NCBI GenBank assembly: GCA_009829735.1
Contig: CM020618.1
Location: 15,482,568-15,546,567 of the forward strand
Reading direction: 5' to 3'
Origin: Pyropia yezoensis
Taxonomy: Eukaryota; Rhodophyta; Bangiophyceae; Bangiales; Bangiaceae
DNA: 64,000 nt
Shown here: positions 41,987 through 51,867 of the stretch, one piece after another
How the letters are laid out: each line of letters starts with the position of its first letter
How positions within the stretch are numbered: the stretch's first letter is position 1
Notes under the pieces: generated by a model
Seen by the model: the letters and a program-made list of their open reading frames with translations, nothing else
The model's database searches: none
Told to the model about the DNA's origin: nothing
Made by a program: the position numbers and the translations under genes

Positions 41987-43929
41987 TCGTTTCCCGCCGA
42001 CTTGGCGTCCGAATCTGAGGGCGGGGAGGAAGACGACGAGTCCGAGGACGACGTGTCCGCCTCCTCCGCCGAGGGTGTGGCGACCGCGACGGTCGGTCGA
42101 GACCCACCCTCGCGGCGTGAACGTACTTCGCTCGTAGCCGACTTCTTACTCGCATTCCTAACAAGTTGTTGGATGCGTTTACTCAACTTGGGGCAGTCAT
42201 ATGCCCAGTATCCATCGGAGTTGCAGTTCCAACACCGATGGTCAGTTCCCGGAGGGGTCTTCCCAACTGGGGAAGACGAAGAGGTACCCTGGGAAGTTCC
42301 CACGGCAGCTACCACCCTCTCCTTGCGGATTCGGCGTGCCTCTCTCAACTCTCTGGCTTGGCGCGCCTCCTCCCGTTCCTTGGCCAACTCGGCCTGACGC
42401 TCCTGGCGTTGTTCCTCCCGCAACTTGCGGTAGGCCTCGCCTCTGCGATAGGCGAACCTGGCCAACTCGGCCAGGGTCGCCCGGGCAGTGTTATGCTCCC
42501 GGGTCTCCATCCGGACTGACCAATGGAGTCCCTCCACAAACCGACTCTTCACCACAGCTTGTGGATGAAGAAACCCACAGAGATTGTTGAGCTTACGGAC
42601 TCGCTCCGCAAAGGACAACTCGTCCTCCGCCTCTTCCTGATGGGCTTGCGTAAACTCCTCGACTTGAGAAGCCAACGCTGCCTCATCAACCATGGCTCTC
42701 AACAACCAGTTGACGAGCTCCAAATAGGACGTCACCTCCCCAGCGCCTCCACTTGAGGAGCTGGGCATGACGGACATAAGCTCTGTCCGCAGGTCTCCCT
42801 TCGTAAACTCCAGTAGCATGTAAAAAGCCATGCCTTCACTTATGGCATTGTCGTCACAGGCTTTTGTGAAACGACGTAGGAGCTCAAAGACACGGAGGGG
42901 GGGAGTTCCATCCCACTCCGCTCTGTGCCCAAAAGAATGAAGTGCATTCTTCTTGGCACGGCCCATAGCTCGGGCCTGGTCAGGACCATACGCCACCGAC
43001 TTGTTGTGGAGGGCGTAGGTCTCACAGTCAAAGATCCGCTGGTAGACCGGGTTGGTTACCTGAATCTTGGGCGGCACCTCACGTTGAGGGAACAGCCGCT
43101 GTGGCCTTGGGGTAAGTCCACCCTCAGTGCCTGTAGTCTGGTACGGCGAGCTTGGTGTAGCCGCCGGCGTTTCCGAGGGGAACTCCCCCGTGAAGGGCGT
43201 ACGCCCCACCGAGTATGGTGTGGCTCCCTCGTTGGGAGTCACAGGTGTCGCCCCCAGTTCGGGGCGACCAGAGATAGGCGTCAGGAGAGATTCCCCCTGC
43301 GCCTGTGGGCTCGAAAGCCCCAATCCGGTCTGGACATTAAGGCCATCTGGCAAACTCGCCACAATCTGATTTAAAATGGTATTCGTCATCGTGACCACCA
43401 GGTCCGGCAAAGTCTGCCGCAACACATTGGTCGCCTCCCGACGGACAGTTTCCGCGAGGAGGGGATTGACGACTCCAGTTGAGTCTCGGTCCGCCTCCGG
43501 GAGTCCACCTGAGGGGTAACCACGTTCCTCAGGGGTCTCAACCGGGGGCATGGGCGCGAGCCCATCGCCGACCAACGGAGGTCCACCGTCCTCCGAAAGC
43601 CTAGTTGGCGACGGCTCCAAGCCAAAGTTGGCTCCAACCCGAGTGGAACCCGCGGGGACAGTCCTCACCCCTTGGGACGTTCCCGTTGAGTATACCACAC
43701 GGTGGCCAGACTTCGGCCCACCCACATCAGAAGTGTCACCCGAGTGAACTCCCGACTGAGTCGGGGTGGCCTGTTGCCCGCCCGTACTTCCAGTCCTGCT
43801 GGCTTGAGGGACCTCTAGTCCCTCTGCGACCCCAGGTAAACCCACCTGTGTCTCACCAGTATTCAAAGGCACTGAAGTACGTGCGTCACCCGTGTACTCC
43901 CCGGACGACGGGGGGTCCGAGCTAGCCAT
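41983..43929 (-). CDS. Gag protein of element D
   Basis: 648 residues from ATG 43929 (MASSDPPSSGEYTG), chosen because it is the first ATG after the primer-binding site and parallels the A gag start; the frame itself runs open back into the LTR. Residues about 1–290 are Pro/Thr/Gly-rich. The gag core follows (IFDCETYALHNKS, EWDGTPPLRVFELLRR, TSYLELVNWLL, LNNLCGFLHPQ), closely matching element A. A charged coiled-coil-like stretch rich in Glu/Arg (EEQRQERQAELAKEREEARQ) and a zinc-knuckle-like CWNCNSDGYWAYDC precede a Ser/acidic tail. Gag builds the particle shell. The stop overlaps the pol start as ATGA, suggesting pol is translated by termination–reinitiation or a frameshift. Confidence 0.85.
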   Translation of the reverse strand: MASSDPPSSGEYTGDARTSVPLNTGETQVGLPGVAEGLEVPQASRTGSTGGQQATPTQSGVHSGDTSDVGGPKSGHRVVYSTGTSQGVRTVPAGSTRVGANFGLEPSPTRLSEDGGPPLVGDGLAPMPPVETPEERGYPSGGLPEADRDSTGVVNPLLAETVRREATNVLRQTLPDLVVTMTNTILNQIVASLPDGLNVQTGLGLSSPQAQGESLLTPISGRPELGATPVTPNEGATPYSVGRTPFTGEFPSETPAATPSSPYQTTGTEGGLTPRPQRLFPQREVPPKIQVTNPVYQRIFDCETYALHNKSVAYGPDQARAMGRAKKNALHSFGHRAEWDGTPPLRVFELLRRFTKACDDNAISEGMAFYMLLEFTKGDLRTELMSVMPSSSSGGAGEVTSYLELVNWLLRAMVDEAALASQVEEFTQAHQEEAEDELSFAERVRKLNNLCGFLHPQAVVKSRFVEGLHWSVRMETREHNTARATLAELARFAYRRGEAYRKLREEQRQERQAELAKEREEARQARELREARRIRKERVVAAVGTSQGTSSSSPVGKTPPGTDHRCWNCNSDGYWAYDCPKLSKRIQQLVRNASKKSATSEVRSRREGGSRPTVAVATPSAEEADTSSSDSSSSSPPSDSDAKSAGNE

Positions 43930-44027
43930 GTTGGCTGACGATCCGTATGACACGTCAAGACCACCGTTCCTCTGAGACAGAGGGCCCCCTACACCCGGGT
44001 GCACCCGGAGGTAAAGTTTACCTCTGT

Positions 44028-44044
44028 CCCCTGCTGCTCCACCA
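44028..44044 (-). promoter_or_regulatory. Primer-binding site of element D
   Basis: On the minus strand it reads TGGTGGAGCAGCAGGGG, two bases inside the 5' LTR, identical to B and C. Confidence 0.75.
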
Positions 44045-44046
44045 AA

Positions 44047-44515
44047 TGTGGCAAGAACCACAAGCACACACGGCACCCAAGTTGGGGCGGTGTGCCAGGG
44101 CTGCCTCCCGTGTCGGGGGAACCGGAAGAAGTGCAAGTCGCACACACTCTGTCCCTGTTGTGGGGCAAACCCCCCACGGACAAACAAGAAGATGGTGTGT
44201 GGTCCAACAGTTTCTTGGTCGGGACGGGGACGCAGGGCCAAGCCCCGCTGTCCCTCCCCTTATCCCCCCAGGGTCCACTCAGAATCTCGCCACTCAGAAT
44301 CTCCCACCCCAGCACCTGCCCACCGGGCCACACGAAAATTCAAGACGATAAATGCAGAAAACCCTCAAATCCAAGTTGGATTTACTACTAAGCTAACTAT
44401 CCCAAACTTAGGGAATATGGACCCAAATGCAGGGGGAGGAACGGATCAGGCTAGTGGCCTGCCGCCCCTTGCATGGCACGTGTTGCCCCCCTACCTGGGG
44501 GTCAATACTGCCACA
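44047..44515 (-). repeat. 5' LTR of element D
   Basis: 469 bp, with about one difference from 35126–35594. The primer-binding site is adjacent at 44044. Confidence 0.95.
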
Positions 44516-44520
44516 CCCGC

Positions 44521-45129
44521 GAGTCAAGGAGTCAATCGCGAAGACCCGGGAGCGATACAAGCGGGACTACGACAAGGGTGTTCGGGAGAAGAACAAGGAG
44601 CTGGGTGGTGGCGACTGGGCTTTCGTGACATAGCAAGACCCGGGGGAAGCTGGACTCCAAGACGGACGGGCCCTATGAGATTCTGAGTACGGACGGCTGG
44701 ACATTTCTTCTAGACGTGGATGGCTCCCCGTACCGGGTGAGCAGCGACCACGTCACCCGAGCTCCACCGCCAAGCAAACGGGAGCTGACCCGGCGAAAGC
44801 GTGCCGCAGTACCCTGGTTATCCCAAGAAGAAGGCCGAGAGTATGTCTACGTTAAGTTCGTTGACCATGCCTGGAGAGACGGGCGCTTGTACCTGCGAGT
44901 ACGCTGGTTCGGTTTCAACCCGGCTGGTGATAGCTTGGAACCGTCCAACCGGTTGCTCATTGCGGATGTATGCGCCTACACGCGTCGGAACGGTATTGAA
45001 GGCACTCCAGTGGCCAGAGCCGGCAAGATCCTGGAATCGGACTCGGAGGATGACGAGAAGGAAGGAGCTGATGAAGACATGCGGGACGAGCCGAACTCAC
45101 CCGCAACAGACGCGGAACAAGAGGATTGA
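44521..45129 (+). pseudogene. pol end of element C, after the D insertion, chromodomain-like
   Basis: It begins directly after the CCCGC duplication with the segment expected next in pol. It contains a chromodomain-like stretch (YVKFVDHAWRDGRLYLRVRW, then FGFNPAGD) near 44840–44960 and an acidic end. Fossil. Confidence 0.7.
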
Positions 45130-45435
45130 GAAGAAGGCGACGGGTGTATCAAGGAAAACAGGCAATACAAGCATGAAACTACCAGAAAACAAGCAAGCAC
45201 CCGCTCGAGCAACCCTTCTCTCCGCCTCTTCCCTCTTCCCTTCTCCCTGGGCTCTCACCCTCCTCACCTCCATGTGCTACTCTCGGCGCGGACGCTGCGC
45301 CGCGGGAGCGTCCTCCAGCGCCGCGTCCGCAGCACTACGGGACCCGGAGGACGACGGGATGACGTAATGCGGCGGGCGAGGTGCTTCCACGTACTCCGCC
45401 ATCGGAGCAGCACCCGTAGTCGCAGGGCGCTCCCG

Positions 45436-46160
45436 CTCCTAGAGATACGCCTGCCGGTGCCATTGGAAGCTAGTGAAGGTCCTCGACCAACGCTGGGCCA
45501 AGCCATGCCGGGTCAGGGTTGCCAGAAGCTTTCCAACCACCGGACTGTCCGACATCTGGCCGCTATCCGCACAAGCAAACACCTGGTCGACCACGTCGTT
45601 CAAGACGCTGGCATATGTGCCCAGCACCAAGGAAGACCCGACGCCCCCGACCTGCACCGGAAGACGGCCCAGCTGGTCCTCGATCATGCCGACGTCGTAC
45701 TGGTCGCACGTCGGCCCCCCTTGGGTCAGGTACCAGTTGGGCACCCGAATGTGGGAAAGGCGCAGAGTCGGCGCCGGGATCTCGAACCGACCCGAGCTTG
45801 CCAGACCGGGACGGCTAGCAGCGGCGCCGGGAAACCGGAGTTCCCAACTCGATGGTGGGCACCGGGCCGCCACCTGGCGTAGGAGGCGCCCGAGGAGGAA
45901 CGGCCGGAGTGGTCGGCGACCGACCGACCGCCGCGGCCAATCCTGACTCTTGTACCGGCGGCTCAGTCGGCAAAAGATCAAGAGGGACCGGCGCAGGAAG
46001 ACCTCCCAGCTGCGGCCACGCCGGCAGCGGCGTCGCCAGCTGCACCTTGGCCGGAGAAGATTGGTAGACCACCTGCACCCAACCCGAGCCATCCCGACGC
46101 GGGCTGTTCTGGTCAGCGATCATGTTCAAGAAGCTCCGGTCATGCACCGGGGAATTGACG
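45436..46160 (-). pseudogene. Traces of the antisense ORF of element C
   Basis: Minus-strand reading gives protein-like segments: IPAPTLRLSHIRVPNWYLTQ, YASVLNDVVDQVFACADSGQ and LTRHGLAQRWSRTF. The last resembles the end of the B antisense protein (VDRRDIADRWSTEV), and the position just after the pol end matches the antisense ORFs of A, B and D. Fossil; not open throughout. Confidence 0.45.
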
Positions 46161-46307
46161 CCGGAAGTCGATCATCGCCTGGAAGAGCTCCTTGTATTCC
46201 TCGTCCCTGGCTGCACAGGTAGTCGACGGTCAGCTAGTCGACGATCCAGACCATCATGAGGTCTGTGTAGCAGAAGTCACCTTGAAATCGCCGGAAGAAT
46301 CGATGTT

Positions 46308-46384
46308 GGATGCCCGGAATCGAACCCACGCCATGGAACATATGTTAACCAGGCGTTGTGGGAACCACTGCGCCACGGGTTGAA
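46308..46384 (-). tRNA. tRNA-like sequence with A and B boxes (tRNA relic or SINE head)
   Basis: On the minus strand TGGCGCAGTGG (A-box consensus, 46375–46365) is followed by GGTTCGATTCC (perfect B box, 46326–46316) at normal spacing. The acceptor and T stems do not pair well, so this is not a sound tRNA gene. It may be a decayed tRNA or the promoter head of a tRNA-derived SINE, lying in the tail of element C. Confidence 0.35.
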
Positions 46385-46543
46385 TCCTTGACATCTTGGG
46401 CATATAGGCTTTTCAGCCCAAATCCTTACAGCACCGATCGCTGGGTTCGTTATACGTGGCAGTCGCGATACTGCCACGGTCTGGGAGAAGCCAGGCCGGT
46501 TGGACACCGAGACCTCGTGGAGCCAGTGGTTGGCAGCCAAGAC

Positions 46544-47043
46544 NNNNNNNNNNNNNNNNNNNNNNNNNNNNNNNNNNNNNNNNNNNNNNNNNNNNNNNNN
46601 NNNNNNNNNNNNNNNNNNNNNNNNNNNNNNNNNNNNNNNNNNNNNNNNNNNNNNNNNNNNNNNNNNNNNNNNNNNNNNNNNNNNNNNNNNNNNNNNNNNN
46701 NNNNNNNNNNNNNNNNNNNNNNNNNNNNNNNNNNNNNNNNNNNNNNNNNNNNNNNNNNNNNNNNNNNNNNNNNNNNNNNNNNNNNNNNNNNNNNNNNNNN
46801 NNNNNNNNNNNNNNNNNNNNNNNNNNNNNNNNNNNNNNNNNNNNNNNNNNNNNNNNNNNNNNNNNNNNNNNNNNNNNNNNNNNNNNNNNNNNNNNNNNNN
46901 NNNNNNNNNNNNNNNNNNNNNNNNNNNNNNNNNNNNNNNNNNNNNNNNNNNNNNNNNNNNNNNNNNNNNNNNNNNNNNNNNNNNNNNNNNNNNNNNNNNN
47001 NNNNNNNNNNNNNNNNNNNNNNNNNNNNNNNNNNNNNNNNNNN
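46544..47043. other. Assembly gap (500 N)
   Basis: Exactly 500 N, a nominal-length gap between the tail of C and the gag region of A2. Confidence 0.99.
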
Positions 47044-47759
47044 AAGAGGAACGGGAGTTCGCTGAACGACTTCGTCAGCTGAACGTCCTCTGTGGATTCC
47101 TATATCCCCAAGGAGTCATTAAGGGACGCTTTGTGGAGGGTGTCCACCGAGCAGCTCGAGCGACTGTGCGAGAGCGTAATACTCCGACCATGACTCTGGC
47201 GGAGTTGGCACGCATCGCCCAGACTAAGGGTGATGAGTACCGCTGGCTCGTGTCTGAGCAGCGGAAGGAACGAGAGAAAGAAGTTAAGGGAATGGAAGCA
47301 AGTCGCTTCCGCAGAACTGCAAGGATGCCTTCCTACACGCGGACGTACCCTGCAGTACCTTCGTCCTCAAACTCGAGAGACGGAAGGTATGGTGGCCGCC
47401 ATCCCTGATAAGTCACAGGGAAAAGCGGGGCCATCGCGTCGATGAGTGATCGGCCGTGTGTTTGGCAGTGTTCCAAGTCGGGACACTGGGCAGCCCAATG
47501 CCCCACTCTGGACGTTCGTTTGAGAGCCCTGTTGGCTCGTATTGGGAAGCTCGGTATTCCGAGGACTGATTCGGATACCCGGCCACACACCACACGTGTG
47601 ACGGCCATGACTCAACCTAAGTCAGAGGATGAGTCCACGCTTGAGAAGGGGGAAACCTCTTCCCCCAGCTCAAGTGGCAAGGATACTCCATCATCCGAGT
47701 CGGATGAGGGAAACGCCTAGCCGCTGGGACTAAGACTGACCCAAAGGCTCCAGCGGTAA

Positions 47760-50700
47760 TGAAGCGGGTTGCTTCACGCTCACCGACCCATGGAGAGTGA
47801 AGGTCCTGACTCGACCTCGAGGGGTGAGACCTAGGGACAAGGCCCCTCCTCAGAAGCACGACCCGAGTCGGATTGTGTCAGTGCTGGTAGGGAGTAACTA
47901 CCAGGTCGCAGCTCGACTCTGGCTGCAGGATGGATATGAGTTTACCTCTCGTGTCATAGTCGACACAGGCTCTGCTGCCTCTCTCATTAGGCAAGACTTA
48001 TTGCCAGAGGGGACGGATGTGAGCCCCGCCGGCTCACCCGAGTGCGTATTGATGTCAATGGGGGACTCCTCCCATTGTTGGGTCTATTGCATTGACTGTT
48101 TGCATTGGGTTCTACCAGACGCAGGTGAACTTTGGAGTAGTCTCCAATATGTCAGTCCCCGTACTCCTGGGAACTGACTATCTGGACCTCCATGTCCGGC
48201 CGTCTGTGGACCGGAAGGGATAATCCGAATGCGTAATGGAGAGACTGTCCCCATATTGCGTAAAGGGAGGACTGTTTCCCCTACGACTCATCAACCTAGG
48301 GAAACTCTCCCAAGGGTGGAGGCTCTACGACCCATGTACGAGTATGTAAGGGTACGGTAGTCCCGCCCCGATCAAGGACCTTTGTGCGAGTACGCACACG
48401 GTTTCGAGGGAATGGACTTGTTTCCCCCGTGGACCGAGTCTATTATACTCACCAAGTGCAAGTTGCTTGGGGCCCCATGACTTGTGGGGATGACCAAACC
48501 TGGTGGGTGGAGGTCCTCAACACGTCGGAGGAACCTCGACGACTCCCCGGAGGCATGAAGATTGCGTCGATCTCTACCTTTGAGGGGAATGTCGTTGCTG
48601 TGACTCAACAGCAATGGGAGGATATTGGAATGGCAGGCTCTGCCGACCAATCGAGTTCATCGACGGCTAAGTCGCCGACGGTACATCGGGAGAACATCCG
48701 GAGTGTTTACATGGACGACTGGATGAGTTAATCCAGAAGCATCACAAGTTGTGGAATGGTGACCTTGGGCTCATCAAGGCCACCGAACACAGAATCGTGT
48801 TGAAGCCAGGGGCTAGGCCAGTTCGCCTGAGTCCCTACCGTATGGGACCAGACTCACGGGAACTCACCCGAGAGCAGGTCCAACGGATGCAAGACATGGG
48901 TGTCATTGAGCCTTGCTCAAGTGAGTGGGCCAGTCCCATAGTCTTGGTGCCCAAGTCAGACGGCACGATGCGGTTCTGCATCGATTATCGTAAGCTAAAC
49001 GAGCGGACGGTAAGGGATAGTTACCCCTTACCCCGTATGGACGATTGCCTTGACTCACTCGGTGAGGCACAGTACTTTTCCACGTTGGACTGCAACGCGG
49101 GGTACTGGCAGATACCCATCCGCAAGGAGGACAGACACTTGACCACCTTCACGTGTCACTGTGGAGTTTATCAGTGTACACGGCTCCCTTTTGGGCTTTG
49201 CAATGCACCTGCGACTTTCCAGCGTGCTATTGACTTGATACTTGCCGGAGTCAAGTGGCAGATCGCCCTGGTGTATCTGGACGATATCATTGTGTTCTCC
49301 GGGACTGCCGAAGAACACTTGTCCCACTTGGACAGAGTGTTTACCCTGTTGGGTGAAGCAGGAGTAACACTCAAACCTACGAAGTGTCACCTCTTTAGTA
49401 ATGAGGTGGAGTACCTCGGCCATATAGTCCGGCCAGGTCGCATTCTGGTCAATGAGAAGAACCTCATGGCCATCCGTCGGGCGAAGTTCCCCCAGACGCA
49501 GACACAACTCAGGAGCTTCCTGGGTATGTGTAACGTATACAGACGCTTTTTGGCGAACTATGCCAAAGTGTCTGCACCGTTGAACCACTTGGTAAGTTCC
49601 AAGATGCCCAAGCGCTTGGATGCTCCCAAACCCCCGGAGCAAGAAGCGTTTGATAGGTTGCGAGAGCTCCTCTGCAACCCACCGGTGTTAGCGATCCCGA
49701 GACCGGGGGCTCACTACATCGTTGATGTGGACGCAAGTTACGACCAACTCGGTTGTTGCTTACTCCAACAACAGCCTTCGGGGGAGTATTTACCCGTTGG
49801 CTATTTCAGTAAGGGACTCTCACCCGCCCAGAAGAACTATTCTGTGACGGAGGTAGAGGGTCTTGGCGTGGTATGGGCAGTCTCCATGCTACGGCCATAC
49901 ATCGAAGGAAGGAAGTTCCTCATTCGATGTGACCACAAGGCTTTGAAGTGGATACTCACCACTACAGCCTGTACGAATAACCGACTCAATCGATGGCGAC
50001 TCTGCCTCGCTGAGTTCGATTATGATGTTGAATATCGGCCAGGCCCGAAGCATGCGGTTGCGGACGCGTTGTCTCGCATACCGACGGATGGGAAAGACAC
50101 TTCCCCTATCCCTGAGGAACTCCCTCATGTGGCAGTGACCACTCGCTCCGGAACTGTCCTCGACCCGAGGATGCCTGGCATGGCCAAATTATTACCCGTG
50201 TCTTTGGATGAGTTTGTCCAGGCACAGGAGAGCGACAAACTTTGTCGACGACTCAGGAAGGAGCTCGACCAGGCTCAACCGACTCGGTTCTTCCTGAATG
50301 ACAACGGCATACTCTGCCGTAAGGGATATACCCAGGGGGACAAGCAAGTCGTCGTCCCCAAGGAGTTACGCAAGAGTATCCTCCAACGGGAGCACTCCTC
50401 ACCGTTGGGTGGACACCCAGGGTCTACGAGGATGTATCAGACCCTACGTAAGAAGTACTATTGGCCATCACTCGTGGCTGATGTGTACGGATATGTAGCC
50501 GCATGCGCGACTTGCGCAAAGAATAGACTCATGGAGTCCCGGCAGACTTCTTCCATGAGACTCTTTCCTGCAACAGAGCCGTTTGCAGCGATAGCAGTGG
50601 ACTTACTCGGTCCACTACCACGAACACCTGAAGGATATGAGTACCTTCTGGTGATGTGTGATCGCTTCACTAAGCTCACACGGGTATCCCCACTCAAGGA

Positions 50701-51739
50701 TATCACAGCCGTGGACGTTCTGAGTGAGTTACTCGACGTCTGGGTTGCCAGTTATGGCATCCCCGACTCTATCCTTTCGGATAACGGACCACAGTTTGCG
50801 TCCGTCCTGTATCAGGGAGTCATGAAGATGTTGGGGGTGCAGACGAACTTCGCCACCCCTTACCATCCCCAGACTAATGGGCAGGTGGAACGATTCAACA
50901 GGACTCTAGTGCGCCAGTTGCGTCACTATGTCCATGACCATGTAGTCACATGGGCTCGTTATGCGTCACTACTCGTGACAGCATACAACTCCCAGGTACA
51001 CAGTAGTACGGGAGAGGCACCGTTTGCCTTCGTCTGCCCCCGACGACTTCCGTCAGTAGCTGTGGAGCGTCTCACCCAGACTGAGGGTGAGACTTCGACT
51101 CAAACACCGAGTCAGGCGAAAGCCTCCCTACTCCAGAGACTGGAGGAGATGATACCCCTTGTCCGGGCTACTATGGAGAAGGCCCAAGCCCGTTACAAGA
51201 GGTACTTCGATGTCCGAGTCAGACATCGTCGCGATCCGCTCCGAGTTGGAGATTGGATTTATGTTAACTCCCACGACAATAAGGGAGGGAAATTGGTCTT
51301 CAAGACTCTGGGACCATATCACATCCTTAAAACGGATGGACGTCGGTTAACCATCGAGAGTGATGATGGTATCCGGACAATAAATGGGAATCACGCGACT
51401 CGCGCACCCGAACCCCCAGAGGGAGATCCCGCTTGGGAAAGGGCTTTGCAAGCATGGAAAGTCCCATCCTTGCCGACCTCTTCCAATAAGCCATTGGAGG
51501 CGGTGTTCGACAAGTTTGTCGGGCACGGATATGATGAGTCGGGGCGACTCATGCTCCGAGTCAGGTGGTTCGGGTATGGACCAACTTCCGACACATGGGA
51601 GTTTGTAGAGGACCTACCAGTAGAGAAGGTCCGTAGATACTGCCAGACTGTGGGCATATCTATACGCCGACGTAGCACTCGTACGTCGGGGGATGAAGTC
51701 CCTGCTCCAAGTCAGAGCAGAGCGGCAAGCCAACCATGA
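47760..51739 (+). pseudogene. pol region of A2
   Basis: Protease, reverse transcriptase (VYLDDIIVF near 49270), RNase H, integrase (LSDNGPQFAS near 50780) and chromodomain-like end (LMLRVRWFGYGPTSDTWEF near 51550–51610), as in A3. Fossil; broken in its first part. Confidence 0.85.
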
Positions 51740-51867
51740 GTACAAACACATACCATGGTTCTTCAAAGATTCTCTACTAACAAAGCCGACTATGGCACAA
51801 TACAAAACGAGAAGAATACCCACCACTCTTCTCACCAAGGAAAGAACAAGTCGTTCGACCGCTGACT

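Larger units (their letters stand above)
35126..44515 (-). mobile_element. Ty3/gypsy chromovirus-type element D, looks whole
   Basis: 9.4 kb on the minus strand inside the pol region of C. LTRs of 469 bp differ at about one position by eye. The target duplication CCCGC lies at 35121–35125 and 44516–44520. It carries a primer-binding site, long gag and pol frames and an intact antisense ORF. This is the youngest dated insertion in the window. No breaks are apparent in its main frames. Confidence 0.95.
29340..46543 (+). mobile_element. Ty3/gypsy element C, old and broken, interrupted by D
   Basis: 5' LTR, primer-binding site, gag region (30120–31653) and pol region (from about 31700), interrupted by the D insertion (35126–44515), then the pol end with a chromodomain-like segment (to 45129) and a tail with antisense-ORF traces, running into the second N gap. 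No 3' LTR is visible. At least five breaks are apparent, more than in any other element here, and it holds D, so it is the oldest well-defined layer except E. Confidence 0.8.

Noticed and set aside
44047-44241. Extension of the D gag frame into its 5' LTR
   Set aside because: The first ATG after the primer-binding site (43929) parallels the A gag start; the LTR part is open by chance.
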